NCBI GenBank assembly: GCA_963834445.1
Contig: CAWIBU010000007.1
Span: 372,001 to 436,000 of the forward strand
Direction of reading: 5' to 3'
DNA: 64,000 bases
DNA from: PALSA-350 sp963834445
Lineage (GTDB): Bacteria > Acidobacteriota > Terriglobia > Terriglobales > Acidobacteriaceae
The notes below the pieces were generated by a model that was given only the letters and a program-made list of their open reading frames with translations, ran no database searches and was not told the origin of the DNA. Of the stretch, positions 17,351 through 26,800 are shown in pieces. Positions within the stretch are counted from its first letter, which is position 1. Every line of letters begins with the position of its first letter. The position numbers and the translations under genes are program-made.

Positions 17351-18223
17351 ATGAACGATGTGGTGAGTGGTCATGGCGGGTTGCCTTGTGTGCGGATCGA
17401 CACGCCGGCGGCTGCGGCGGAAGTCTATCTGCACGGCGCGCACCTTACTTCGTGGCGGCCGGCTGGGCAGGAGGAAGTGATCTTCCTGAGCGAGCAGTCC
17501 TCGTGGGCCGAGGGAAAGGCGATCCGCGGGGGAATTCCGGTTTGCTTTCCCTGGTTTCGCAATAAGCTCGATGATCCGAAAGCGCCGTCACATGGGGTCG
17601 TGCGCACCAAAGCGTGGCAGCTTGACTCCGTCGCGCAGGACGCAGAATTCGTCACGGTTACGTTATCGACCAGCAGCGACGCGGGCACCCTGGCGTGGTG
17701 GCCACACACGTTTCACCTGGTCCACCGGCTGCGCATTGGCCCGGTGCTCGAACAAGAGCTGGCGATGACGAACACCGGCAGCGAGCCGCTTCGCTTCGAA
17801 GAAGCGCTGCATACGTATTACCGGGTAGGTGCGGCGGCCGCGCTGCGCATTCGCGGACTCGACGGAGTGACCTATCTCGATAACACGGATGGGAATCGCG
17901 AAAAGCGGCAAGCGGGAGACATCGTGTTTACCGCGCAGACCGATCGCGCTTACCTCGACACCACGCATGCAGTTGAAATGGCGGACCCGGTTTTGCGTCG
18001 GCGTATCCGGGTCGACAAGCAAGATTCACGCAGCACCGTGGTGTGGAATCCCTGGAGTACCGGCGCTCAGACGATGGCCGACCTGGGCGACGACGAGTGG
18101 CAGACGATGGCCTGTGTTGAGGCCAGCAACATGCGTGCCTGCGCAGTCGATCTGGCGGCGGGCGCCACCCACCGCATGAAGACCCGGATCTCCGTCGAAG
18201 CCGCTCCCGGGGATGCCTACTGA
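17351..18223 (+). CDS. D-hexose-6-phosphate mutarotase-like protein (YeaD family)
   Basis: Aldose-1-epimerase superfamily protein, 290 aa, which by family interconverts anomers of hexose 6-phosphates in the cytoplasm. Seen: VYLHGAHLTSWRPAGQEEVIFLS, then IRGGIPVCFPWFRN and HGVVRTKAWQL (substrate-binding His), LRFEEALHTYYRVG with the catalytic Glu/His region, and VVWNPW near the end. ATG 17351 is preceded by GGAGA at 5 nt; an in-frame TTG 12 nt upstream is less likely. Its end overlaps the convergent small gene by 7 bp. It follows the GH31 gene on the same strand, consistent with sugar catabolism. Confidence 0.87.
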   Translation: MNDVVSGHGGLPCVRIDTPAAAAEVYLHGAHLTSWRPAGQEEVIFLSEQSSWAEGKAIRGGIPVCFPWFRNKLDDPKAPSHGVVRTKAWQLDSVAQDAEFVTVTLSTSSDAGTLAWWPHTFHLVHRLRIGPVLEQELAMTNTGSEPLRFEEALHTYYRVGAAAALRIRGLDGVTYLDNTDGNREKRQAGDIVFTAQTDRAYLDTTHAVEMADPVLRRRIRVDKQDSRSTVVWNPWSTGAQTMADLGDDEWQTMACVEASNMRACAVDLAAGATHRMKTRISVEAAPGDAY

Positions 18224-18543
18224 GTTTCGGCGCTGTTCAGGTCGAGCGCGTCTATAAGCGGAGCTTCCCAGCGGCGGTTGGAAAACAGGTAAGGCTGCTT
18301 GCCGGTGTAGAGGCGCACGTCGGCGGTATCGAGTTCGGTTGCGGTGGCAAATCCAAACACGCGCAGGCGCTCACGCAGATAGCTCCACGAGGCAAAGTAG
18401 AAGACATGGTCAGCCTGCATGTTTTCTGATGCGGTCAAGACCAGCACCACACCCGGGCGCGACCTTGAGCCCGATTGACTGGGTCTGGGTTTGACCGTTG
18501 CGGCGTATTCGGCGGCCGGAAGTCGGGTAGCTGTGTTAGTCAT
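18217..18543 (-). CDS. Hypothetical protein, 108 aa
   Basis: Unrecognised. The N-terminal third is Ser/Arg/Pro-rich and looks disordered; from about residue 31 a plausible fold begins (VVLVLTASENM, FYFASWSYLRERLRVFGFAT, VRLYTGKQPYLF). It lies 54 bp downstream of the dehydratase gene on the same strand and could be co-transcribed, and it overlaps the convergent mutarotase gene by 7 bp. The Shine-Dalgarno is weak, so the true start may be further in. Could be spurious. Confidence 0.4.
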   Translation of the reverse strand: MTNTATRLPAAEYAATVKPRPSQSGSRSRPGVVLVLTASENMQADHVFYFASWSYLRERLRVFGFATATELDTADVRLYTGKQPYLFSNRRWEAPLIDALDLNSAETQ

Positions 18544-18597
18544 CGGGCTGGTCTCATTGATCGCTATCGGCGTAATCGTCGAGCAAATGAGATTGCG

Positions 18598-20565
18598 CTA
18601 TTTCGGGACGCCCGCTTGCAGTCGGGCGACGATGGCGTCGACGTCGTAGACGCAGCCGCCCCAGACGCCTCCGCTGGCCTGCACCAGCGCGGCCCACAAG
18701 CGGGTGTCCGCCGGCAGCGCGGGATGGGGCTTGAGATCGGCGCGCGGGGGACGCGCGGCCAGCCGGCTGGCGCCTGCTTCCGCGCTGAAGCGGCCGTGGG
18801 CATCGCCGACCAGGTTGACGGTTCCCGTCAGCTTCTCGCGATCGATCACAATTTCGATTTGGTCGCCCTCCAGCAGCTTGCCGATGGGGCCACCGGCGAG
18901 CGCCTCGGGAGAGATGTGGCCCAGGCAGGCGCCGGTGGAGACGCCGCTGAAACGGGCGTCTGTGAGCAGGGCGACGTGTTTGCCGGTGGGCAGCCATTTG
19001 AGCGCCGAGGTCACCTGATAAATCTCTTCCATGCCGGCGCCGGCGGGGCCTCCGCATACCAGCACGATGACGTCGTACGGTTGAATCTCGCCGTTCTTGA
19101 TGGCCTGGATGGCGGAGGATTCGGAGACGAAGACGCGGGCCGGACCGAGGTGGCGAAAGACCCCGTCGCTATCGATCAACGACGGATCAATCGACGTGCT
19201 CTTGACCACCGAGCCCTCGGGCGCGAGGTTGCCGACGGGGAAGCAGACGGTGGGGGTAAGGCCGCGGGACCGTGCCCGGTCGGGATCCATAATTACGTCG
19301 TCCGCATCGATGCCGTCGCGCTCGAGCAAGTTCTTGCGCAGCGCGTGGCGGCGGGGGCTGTCCTGCCACCAGTCGAGGCAATGGTCGAGGCTTTCCCCGG
19401 AGACGGTTTTCACCTTTATATTCAATAATCCGGCCCGACGAAGGTGAAGCATGACTTCAGGTAATCCGCCGGCCAGAAAGACTTGCACGGTAGCGAAGTT
19501 GCGCGGTCCGTTGGGCAGGGCATCGACCAGGCGCGGGACTTTCCGGTTCAGGGCAGCCCAGTCTTCGGCGACGGGGCGCTTGAGGCCGGCGGAGTAGGCG
19601 ATAGCCGGGAGATGCAGCAGTAAGTTGGTAGATCCCCCGAAGGCGGCGTGGGCCACCATGGCGTTTTCGAGCGAGGCTTGGGTGAGAATGTCGCGGGTTC
19701 CCAATTGCAGTTGGTTCAGCCGCAGGATAGCGCTGGCGGAGCGGCGGGCGGCGTCCAGCCAGATGGGCGCGCCGGAGGGAGCGAGCGCGGTATGGGGCAG
19801 CGCCATGCCCAGGGCCTCGGCGATGACCTGGGCGGTGGCGGCGGTGCCGAGGAACTGGCATCCTCCGCCGGGTGTGGCGCAGGCACGGCAGCCCATTTCG
19901 GCCGCGGTTTCGAGGGTGATCTGATTTTGCGCGTAGCGGGCGCCGATGGTTTGTACCTTGCCGGCGTCTTCGCCTGATTCCGGGAGCAGGGTGACGCCGC
20001 CGGGAATGAGGATGGTGGGCAGTTCGCCGGCGGCGGCGAGGGCCATCATCATGGCCGGCAGACCCTTGTCGCAGGTAGCGATGCCGATCACGCCCATGCG
20101 GGTGGGGAGGGAGCGCATGAGGCGGCGCAGCACGATGGCGGCGTCGTTGCGGAAGGGGAGTGAGTCGAGCATGCCGGTAGTGCCCTGGGTGCGCCCGTCA
20201 CAGGGATCGGTGCACGCTCCGGCGAAGGGCACTGCGTCGAGGCTCTTGAGGGTGATGGCGGCTTCGGCGACCAGCGCGCCCAATTCCCAGTGACCGGTGT
20301 GAAAACCGAGCGCAATGGGGGTGCCGTCGGGTGCGCGCAAGCCGCCATGGGTGCTGAGGATGAGGACCTCTTTGCCCAGCAGCTTTTGTGGTTCCCAGCC
20401 CATGCCGGCGTTCTGGCTAAGGCCGAAGAGATTGCCGGAGGGCGCGGTGAGCAGCATTTCGGGGGTAATGGGCAGCAGGCCGCGCGGGCCGGGGGCGTGG
20501 GTGGCGACGTCGTCCAGACGCAGGGTGCTGGTTTCGAGGACCGAGGCTAGCGATATGGTGGGAAT
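18598..20565 (-). CDS. YjhG/YagF-family D-xylonate dehydratase (IlvD/Edd superfamily), probable ATT start
   Basis: Iron-sulfur dehydratase that by family removes water from D-xylonate to give 2-keto-3-deoxy-xylonate. Seen: LPITPEMLLTAPSGNLFGLS, the cluster cysteines in CTDPCDGRTQGTTG and CDKGLPAMMMALA, CATPGGGCQFLGTA, HAAFGGSTNLLLHLPAIA, PEGSVVKSTSIDP and DARFSGVSTGACLGHI. These match YjhG/YagF rather than IlvD in order and wording. No ATG, GTG or TTG lies near the conserved N-terminus; ATT at 20565 is preceded by AGGAG at 6 nt and gives 655 residues, the length I recall for E. coli YjhG. A GTG at 20646 is the fallback. RAYT 1 lies immediately upstream, divergent. Confidence 0.9.
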   Translation of the reverse strand: MPTISLASVLETSTLRLDDVATHAPGPRGLLPITPEMLLTAPSGNLFGLSQNAGMGWEPQKLLGKEVLILSTHGGLRAPDGTPIALGFHTGHWELGALVAEAAITLKSLDAVPFAGACTDPCDGRTQGTTGMLDSLPFRNDAAIVLRRLMRSLPTRMGVIGIATCDKGLPAMMMALAAAGELPTILIPGGVTLLPESGEDAGKVQTIGARYAQNQITLETAAEMGCRACATPGGGCQFLGTAATAQVIAEALGMALPHTALAPSGAPIWLDAARRSASAILRLNQLQLGTRDILTQASLENAMVAHAAFGGSTNLLLHLPAIAYSAGLKRPVAEDWAALNRKVPRLVDALPNGPRNFATVQVFLAGGLPEVMLHLRRAGLLNIKVKTVSGESLDHCLDWWQDSPRRHALRKNLLERDGIDADDVIMDPDRARSRGLTPTVCFPVGNLAPEGSVVKSTSIDPSLIDSDGVFRHLGPARVFVSESSAIQAIKNGEIQPYDVIVLVCGGPAGAGMEEIYQVTSALKWLPTGKHVALLTDARFSGVSTGACLGHISPEALAGGPIGKLLEGDQIEIVIDREKLTGTVNLVGDAHGRFSAEAGASRLAARPPRADLKPHPALPADTRLWAALVQASGGVWGGCVYDVDAIVARLQAGVPK

Positions 20566-20576
20566 GGGTGGCTCCT
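20563..20576 (-). promoter_or_regulatory. Ribosome binding site with ATT start codon
   Basis: On the minus strand: AGGAG (20576-20572), six-nt spacer CCACCC, then ATT (20565-20563). This decides the dehydratase start. The next in-frame codon that could initiate, ATA at 20556, is 15 nt from AGGAG, too far. Confidence 0.55.
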
Positions 20577-20601
20577 GTCCTCTCGATTGTAAGATGCCGG
20601 G

Positions 20602-21078
20602 ATGGTGGTTGGTTTGGAACGGGGGCAGGAGGCGGGGGAGCTGCACTTTGTCACGTTCAGTTGCTTTGCGCGGCGGGGCTATTTGGGCGACGCGACGCCT
20701 CGGGACTTGTTCGAAGATGCATGGGTACGTACCTGCTTCCGATATGAAATGGATGTGATTGGATACGTGATCATGCCGGAACATGTGCATCTCTTGCTGA
20801 GCGAGCCCAGCAACAGTTTGCTCTCGGTTGGCTTGCAGGCGTTGAAGCTGGCGGTTTCGAAGAGATTGGTGCAACGCCCGTTTTGGCTGGCACGCTACTA
20901 TGATTTCAACGTGTTCTCGCAACGTAAGGTGGCGGAGAAGCTCCGTTATATGCATGCCAATCCGGTGAAGCGGGGATTGGTGGAGAAACCGGAAGACTGG
21001 CGTTGGTCCAGCTACCGGTATTACGAGACCGGCGAGCAAGGCCGAGTGAAGATAACCCCGCGTACCATGGCCTTTTAA
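20602..21078 (+). CDS. REP-associated tyrosine transposase (RAYT) 1
   Basis: Single-copy-type Y1/HUH transposase, 158 aa. Seen: ELHFVTFSCF at the N-terminus, the metal-binding HxH in IMPEHVHLLLSEP, then RYYDFNVFS, KLRYMHANPVKRGLV and WRWSSYRYY, the standard RAYT order. Together with the same motifs in the protein at 33163 it defines two divergent copies. RAYTs mobilise or maintain REP/REPIN hairpins, and a large one follows the stop codon directly (21079-21270). Its start is 36 bp from the divergent dehydratase start, so insertion may have removed that gene's original leader. Confidence 0.88.
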   Translation: MVVGLERGQEAGELHFVTFSCFARRGYLGDATPRDLFEDAWVRTCFRYEMDVIGYVIMPEHVHLLLSEPSNSLLSVGLQALKLAVSKRLVQRPFWLARYYDFNVFSQRKVAEKLRYMHANPVKRGLVEKPEDWRWSSYRYYETGEQGRVKITPRTMAF

Positions 21079-21270
21079 CCTCTGTCCCGGTCACCCATCT
21101 CCGGGTGCCCCATATCTCGCTCGTTTTTTGCGAGATGTGGGATACCACGATCCTCTCTCCTGGACCTCAGTTGTCAAGACAAGGCTAGAGGGTTAGCGCG
21201 GTGGTATCCCACATCTCGCAAAAAACGAGCGAGATATGGGGCACCCGGAGATGGGTGGTTGGGACAGAGG
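21079..21270. repeat. REPIN-like repeat beside RAYT 1: 70-bp arms, 67/70 matched
   Basis: Arm 21079-21148 and arm 21201-21270 are reverse complements with only three mismatches (GGT versus AAC), around a 52-nt loop. Each arm also carries its own hairpin, e.g. CCCATATCTCGC / GCGAGATGTGGG around TCGTTTTTT. The left arm starts at the base after the RAYT stop. Arms include CGGGTGCCCCAT, shared with elements at 4.6, 33.7 and 40.6 kb. This is the geometry of a REP doublet (REPIN). Confidence 0.85.
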
Positions 21271-21326
21271 GTTTGATCTGTGGTTGGGTTGACTGAGCGT
21301 TAGCCGGGTTCTCGGAAAGGTCGATT

Positions 21327-22307
21327 TTGGCTGGTGAGCATAGAGTCGCGCGGTGGTTTGGGTATCTTCTTGTTTTGTTGACGAGCGCCTGGGCGGTGAT
21401 GGCGCTGGTGATCGACCTGCCGTTCCATTGGGCTACGGTGGTGGTTTACCTGGCGGCAGTCGGGCTGGTGCTCTTTCGCTTGCGCGGACGGGTGTTATCG
21501 CAACTGCTGGGCTGCTTGCTTTGCTTCGCGCTGGTGCTCGGCTGGTGGCTTACGCTCAAGCCTTCGAACGTTGGCCGATGGCAGGCGGACGTCTCGCGGA
21601 TGGCCTGGGCAGACGTGCAGGGCAACCTGGTCACCATCCATAACTTTCGCCAGTGCGACTACCGCGCGGAACTCGATTACACCTGTCAGTGGCTGACCAG
21701 GACAGTGGACCTGAACCAGATCGACGGGGTCGACCTGTTTATGAATTATTGGGGCTCTCCGCTGATCGCGCATACCATCCTCAGCTTCGACGTGCGCGGC
21801 TCAGGCCACGTCGCCTTCTCCCTCGAAACACGCAAACAGACGGGCCAAACCTATTCCGCGCTGTTGGGATTCTTTCGCCAGTACACGCTCATCTCCGTCG
21901 TCAGCGACGAGCGGGACCTGGTTCGCCTGCGCACGAATTATCGCCACGGCGAAGACCTGTACCTCTTCCACACCACGGCGACGCCGGCGTTTGCGCGATC
22001 GCTGTTCCTCAATTACATCGCTCTGACGAATCATCTACACGAGCATCCGGCTTGGTATAACGCCATCACCCATAACTGCACCACGGAGATCTATACGCTG
22101 CAAAGCATGAAGAGCCAGCCCTGGGACTGGCGGATTTTACTCAACGGCAAGGCGGATGCAATGGCGTACGAACATGGCATGCTGGTCACCGGCGGCTTGC
22201 CGTTCGAGCAACTCAAGCAGCGCGCGTGGATCAATCCCGCGGCCCACGCAGCTAATAATGACCCTGACTTCTCGGCGCGGATTCGCGCGAACAGGCCGGG
22301 GTTTTAA
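21327..22307 (+). CDS. DUF4105 membrane protein
   Basis: 326 aa. Seen: three hydrophobic N-terminal segments (to about residue 75; e.g. LLVLLTSAWAVMALVIDL), then a soluble, probably periplasmic domain of the DUF4105/Lnb N-terminal type with FRQCDYRAELDY, GHVAFSLETRKQ near residue 152 and ITHNCTTEIY near 245. The His and Cys-Thr motifs are the conserved cysteine-protease-like residues of that family. Start TTG 21327 has AAAGG about 6 nt upstream. Function unknown; the stand-alone gene gives no pathway clue. Confidence 0.75.
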   Translation: MAGEHRVARWFGYLLVLLTSAWAVMALVIDLPFHWATVVVYLAAVGLVLFRLRGRVLSQLLGCLLCFALVLGWWLTLKPSNVGRWQADVSRMAWADVQGNLVTIHNFRQCDYRAELDYTCQWLTRTVDLNQIDGVDLFMNYWGSPLIAHTILSFDVRGSGHVAFSLETRKQTGQTYSALLGFFRQYTLISVVSDERDLVRLRTNYRHGEDLYLFHTTATPAFARSLFLNYIALTNHLHEHPAWYNAITHNCTTEIYTLQSMKSQPWDWRILLNGKADAMAYEHGMLVTGGLPFEQLKQRAWINPAAHAANNDPDFSARIRANRPGF

Positions 22308-22308
22308 G

Positions 22309-23841
22309 CTACTGCTGAATCTTCGAGTCGGCCTTGCTGGGCGCGGCCGTCACCTGCGCAGGCGTGGGCAGCTGCGTGGTATCCCAACCACCGCCTAAGG
22401 CTTCCACCAACTGGATCGCCCCGGTCATTTGATTGATTTGCAGGCTGGTGAGGGTTTGCTGGTTGCTGAAGAGCGTGTTCTGCAGCGTGACCACATTGAT
22501 ATAGGGATCGATGCCGGTTTGATAGCGGCCCATCTCCAGGTTGAGCGCGTTCTGCGCCGAGTCGACCGCGAGGCGCTGCTGCTGGATCTGCTGAGAAAGT
22601 ATCCGCGTCTCCGCCAGATAATCCTCGACCTGCTGGAAGGCAGTGAGCACGGTTTGCCGATAGCTGGCGACATCGGCGTTGTAGATAGCGACGTATTGAT
22701 GCAGCTCGGCGCTGAGCGCGGCATTGAAAATGGGCTGCGAGAAGCTCGGGCCGACCGACCAGAAGCGGCTGGGCCAGTCGGCGATGTGTTTGAAGAGCGA
22801 GCTCTCAAACCCCCCGCCTGCGGAAAGCGTGAGCGAGGGGTAGAAGGCGGTGTAGGCCACACCCAGGTTGGCGTTGGCCGACGCCATGGTGCGCTCCGCA
22901 GCCGCGACGTCGGGCCGGCGCTGCAATAGCAGAGAAGGCATGCCGATCGGGATCGGCGGCGGCGCCGTGGTGATGGGCAAAGAGGGCAAGGAAAAGTCCG
23001 AGGCCGATTTTCCAATCAGCACGGCGATGGCGTGCTCGTACTGCGCGCGCAGGATGCCAAGGTTGGTCAGGGAAGCCTGGGCAGAGCGCAGGGTGGTTTG
23101 CGCTTCCACTACCGAAAGTTGATCGCCAACGCCTGTGTCGTATTGCGCCTGGGTCAGATCGAGGGACTTCTGATAGTTGGCGACGGTCTGGGTGTAGAGC
23201 TTGATCAATGCGTCCTGGCCACGGATCTCGAAGTAGTAATCGGCCAAATCGGCCTGCTCGATCAGGCGCTCGTTCTCCAGATCGGCAGCGCTGACCTGGG
23301 CGGTGAATTGCGCCGCATGCACCTGGTTGCGAATGCGGCCGAACAGGTCGGGCGTCCAGGAGACGTCGAGCGGCAGCGAGTAGATTTGGGACGTTCTTCC
23401 CGTGTTCGCGTTGGCCGTGTTGCTCAGATTTCCCGAGGAACGCGAGCGGCTGTAGGAGGGGCCGACGGAGATGGTGGGGAAGTACTGAGCACGCGCTATC
23501 CGCACCAGGGCACGGGCTTGCATGAAGTTCTCAAAGTAAAGCTTGATGTTCTGGTTGTTAATGTTCAGTTGACTTTCGAGGTCGTTCAGCTCGGGTTGAT
23601 TGAAGATGGCCCACCAGTCGCCGCGGATCTTCGCGTCCGCGGGCTGGGCCGGCAGCCAGGTGCCATCGTCGGGATTTTGCGAGGTGGTGGTGGCCGTCGG
23701 CGCTTCCTTATAAGCAGGGGGCGGCGGCTGAATCGCGGGTGGATGGTACTTGGGGCCCACGGTGCAGCCGGCCAGGATCGCGGACACCAGGGCACACCCG
23801 AGCACGCCGAAATGGTTTTGCTGATTCTTCATTCGCTGCAT
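22309..23841 (-). CDS. RND efflux outer-membrane lipoprotein (OprM/NodT family)
   Basis: Outer-membrane channel of a tripartite efflux pump, 510 aa. Seen: lipobox LAGC at about residue 26 followed by TVGPKYHPP, the family's lipoprotein start; two OEP repeats with long helices (QARALVRIARAQYFPTISVG and RRPDVAAAERTMASANANLG); and the YNADVASYRQTVLTAFQQVE segment. It is the last gene of the efflux operon, 5 bp after the second pump gene. The C-terminus is unusually polar (ending KADSKIQQ). Substrates cannot be predicted. Confidence 0.92.
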   Translation of the reverse strand: MQRMKNQQNHFGVLGCALVSAILAGCTVGPKYHPPAIQPPPPAYKEAPTATTTSQNPDDGTWLPAQPADAKIRGDWWAIFNQPELNDLESQLNINNQNIKLYFENFMQARALVRIARAQYFPTISVGPSYSRSRSSGNLSNTANANTGRTSQIYSLPLDVSWTPDLFGRIRNQVHAAQFTAQVSAADLENERLIEQADLADYYFEIRGQDALIKLYTQTVANYQKSLDLTQAQYDTGVGDQLSVVEAQTTLRSAQASLTNLGILRAQYEHAIAVLIGKSASDFSLPSLPITTAPPPIPIGMPSLLLQRRPDVAAAERTMASANANLGVAYTAFYPSLTLSAGGGFESSLFKHIADWPSRFWSVGPSFSQPIFNAALSAELHQYVAIYNADVASYRQTVLTAFQQVEDYLAETRILSQQIQQQRLAVDSAQNALNLEMGRYQTGIDPYINVVTLQNTLFSNQQTLTSLQINQMTGAIQLVEALGGGWDTTQLPTPAQVTAAPSKADSKIQQ

Positions 23842-23846
23842 AGAGT

Positions 23847-26800
23847 CTAAACTGCTCCTTCCGGTTCGGCGTGGAAGGTGTCGTGGTGTTTTCCCAGCGC
23901 GCGCAGGCGCAGGCGATCCATGTACAAGTAGATGACCGGGGTGGTGTAGAGCGTCAACATCTGGCTGACGATCAGGCCGCCCACGATGGTAATGCCTAGG
24001 GGACGGCGCAGCTCCGAGCCAGTCCCGGTGCCAAAGGCCAGCGGGAGGGCCCCGAAGAGGGCCGCGATCGTGGTCATCATAATAGGCCGGAAGCGCAGCA
24101 TGCAGGCCTCGAAAATCGCGTCCGTGGTGCTCTTGCCGTGGTCGCGTTCGGCCACCAGCGCGAAGTCGATCATCATGATGGCGTTCTTCTTCACCAGCCC
24201 GATCAGCAGCACAATGCCGATGATAGAGATGACGTTGAGATCGTTTTTGAACACCAGCAGCGCCAGCATGGCGCCGACGCTGGCCGGGGGCAGGGTCGAG
24301 ATGATGGTGAGCGGATGCACCAGGCTCTCATACAGGATGCCGAGCACAATGTAGACCGTCAGCAGCGCAGTAAAGACCAGCATCGGCTCGGTGCTCAGCG
24401 ATTCCTGGTAGGCCTGCAGGGTTCCGGCGAAGAAGCCGTGGATGGTCGAGGGCATGCCCAGCCGGGTCTGCATCTGGCTGATCAACAGGGTGGCATCGCT
24501 GAGCGACAGCCCGGGGGCGAGATTAAACGAAACCGTGACCGAAGGAAATACGCCGGTGTGGTTCACCTGCAGCGGCGTGGTGCCGGCTTTAGAGGTGCTG
24601 ACCGCGCGGATGGGGATGACCTTGTTGGCCGAAGCGCCGGGGTAAATAAAGTTTAGCCCGGCCGGCGACTGCCAGTAGCGTGGGGCCACCTCGAGCACCA
24701 CGTAGTACTGGTTGAGCTGGGTGTAAATGACCGACACTTCGGCCTGGCCAAAGGCGCTGTACAGCGCCGAGTCGAGCGAGCTGGGGGTCTGGCCGAGGCG
24801 GGCGGCGGTGACCCGGTCGTAATTCAGCACTTCTTCGAGGCCGCCGTTTTGCTGGTCGCTATTCACATCCTGCAAGCCGGGAATCCGCTTCATTTGCTCC
24901 AGCAGGATGGGGCCCCACTTGGCGAGGTCGGCGAAGTTGTCGGCCTGTAGCGTGTATTGGTAGAGGGCACTGCTGCCGCGGCCGCCGATGCGCAGATCCT
25001 GCGCGGCCTGTAGAAAAACGGAGGCCACAGGCAGGCGGTTCAGCTTGGGGCGCAGGCGGGCCATGATTTCCTCTACGCCCACCTTGCGCTCCTCGAGCGG
25101 CTTGAGCGCCACATACATAAAGCCGCCGTTGGTGCCGCCGCCCCCGCCGCCGATGTAGGCATTCACGTTGGCCACCCCGGGATCTGATTTAACCACCTTC
25201 ACCAGGGCTTTGATGGAGTTGTCCATCACCCCGAAAGACGCGTCCTGGGGTCCGCGCACGCCGCCGACCATGGCCCCGGTGTCCTGCTGGGGAAAGAAGC
25301 CCTTGGGAATCTTGATGATCAGCACCACGTTCAACGCGATGGTGAGCAGCAGCACCACCAGCATCAAACCGGAGTTGTCCAGAACCCACAGCAGCGAGTG
25401 GCGATAGACGCTCAGCATCCCCTCGAAGAAGCGCTCGCTGGCGCGATACAAACGCCCGTGCTTTTCCGCGTCATGGGGTTTGAGCAGGTAGGCACACATC
25501 ATCGGCGTGGTGGTGAGCGAGATAACCATGGAGACGATGATGGCGGTGGAGAGCACAACGGCGAACTCGCGGAATAGCCGGCCGACAATGCCGCCCATCA
25601 GCAACAGTGGGATAAAGACAGCGATCAGCGAGGTGCTCATGGTGAGCACGGTGAAGCCGATTTCCTTTGCGCCCTTGAGCGCTGCCTCGGCCGGCGCCAT
25701 CCCCATCTCCAGATAACGGGAAATGTTTTCCATGACCACGATGGCGTCGTCGACCACGAAGCCGGTGGAGATGGTTAACGCCATCAGCGAGAGATTATCC
25801 AGGCTGTAGTTCAGCACGTACATCACGGCGAAGGTGCCGATCAGCGATACCGGGACCGCGACACTCGGGATAAGGGTGGCGCGGCCGTTGCGGAGGAAGA
25901 CAAAGACCACCAGGATCACCAGCACGACGGAGATGATCAACGAAGATTCAACGTCGTGCAGCGAGGCCTTGATGGTGGTGGTGCGGTCGAGCACCACGGT
26001 GGTCTTGATCCCCTTCGGCATCACGGCTTCGAGGAAGGGGAGCTGGTCGCGGATGCGCTGGTTGGTCTGGATGATGTTGGCGCCGGGTTGGCGAAAAATG
26101 ATTACGGTTACCGAAGGGATGCCGTTGAGGTACCCGCCGGTACGGATGCTCTGCGCCGAATCCTGCACGTTGGCCACGTCGGAAAGGTGGACGGCGAGGC
26201 CGTTGTGATAGCCCACGATGAGCGGCTTGTACTCATCGGCTTTGGAGATCTGGCCGTTGGCGACGATGTCGGCGGTGACGGCTCCATTGGAGATCTGGCC
26301 GCGCGCGAGGTCGGAGTTTTGCAGGCTCAGCAAGCGCTGGACGGCGGACATGGTGATGCCGTAACGATTCAACTGTGGCGGATCCACATCGATTCGTACC
26401 GAGGGATAGGAAGCGCCCCCGACACTGACCTGGCCCACGCCCTGAATCTGCGAGAGCTTCTGCTCCATGATGGTCGAGGCGGAGTCATACATCGCCTCCT
26501 TGTCGTACTTGTCCGAGGTGAGCCCGATGATCATGATGGGCGAGTCGGCCGGGTTCACCTTACGGTAGCTGGGGTTGGAGGGCAGGTTGGCGGGCAGGTA
26601 GGTGCGGGCGGCATTGATGCCGGCCTGAACATCGCGCGCGGCAGCGTCGATGTTACGGTTGAGGTCGAATTGCAGGGTCACGTTGGTGCTGCCGAGCGAG
26701 CTCGACGAGGTCATTTCGCTCACCCCGGCAATATGGCCGAACTGGCGCTCGAGCGGGGTGGCCACCGACGACGCCATGATCTCGGCGCTCGCTCCAGGCA

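Noticed and set aside
20566..21039. Long upstream extension of the dehydratase reading frame (813 codons in total)
   Set aside because: The extra 150-odd residues lie antisense to the RAYT 1 gene and have no family similarity; the conserved protein begins near 20556-20565.
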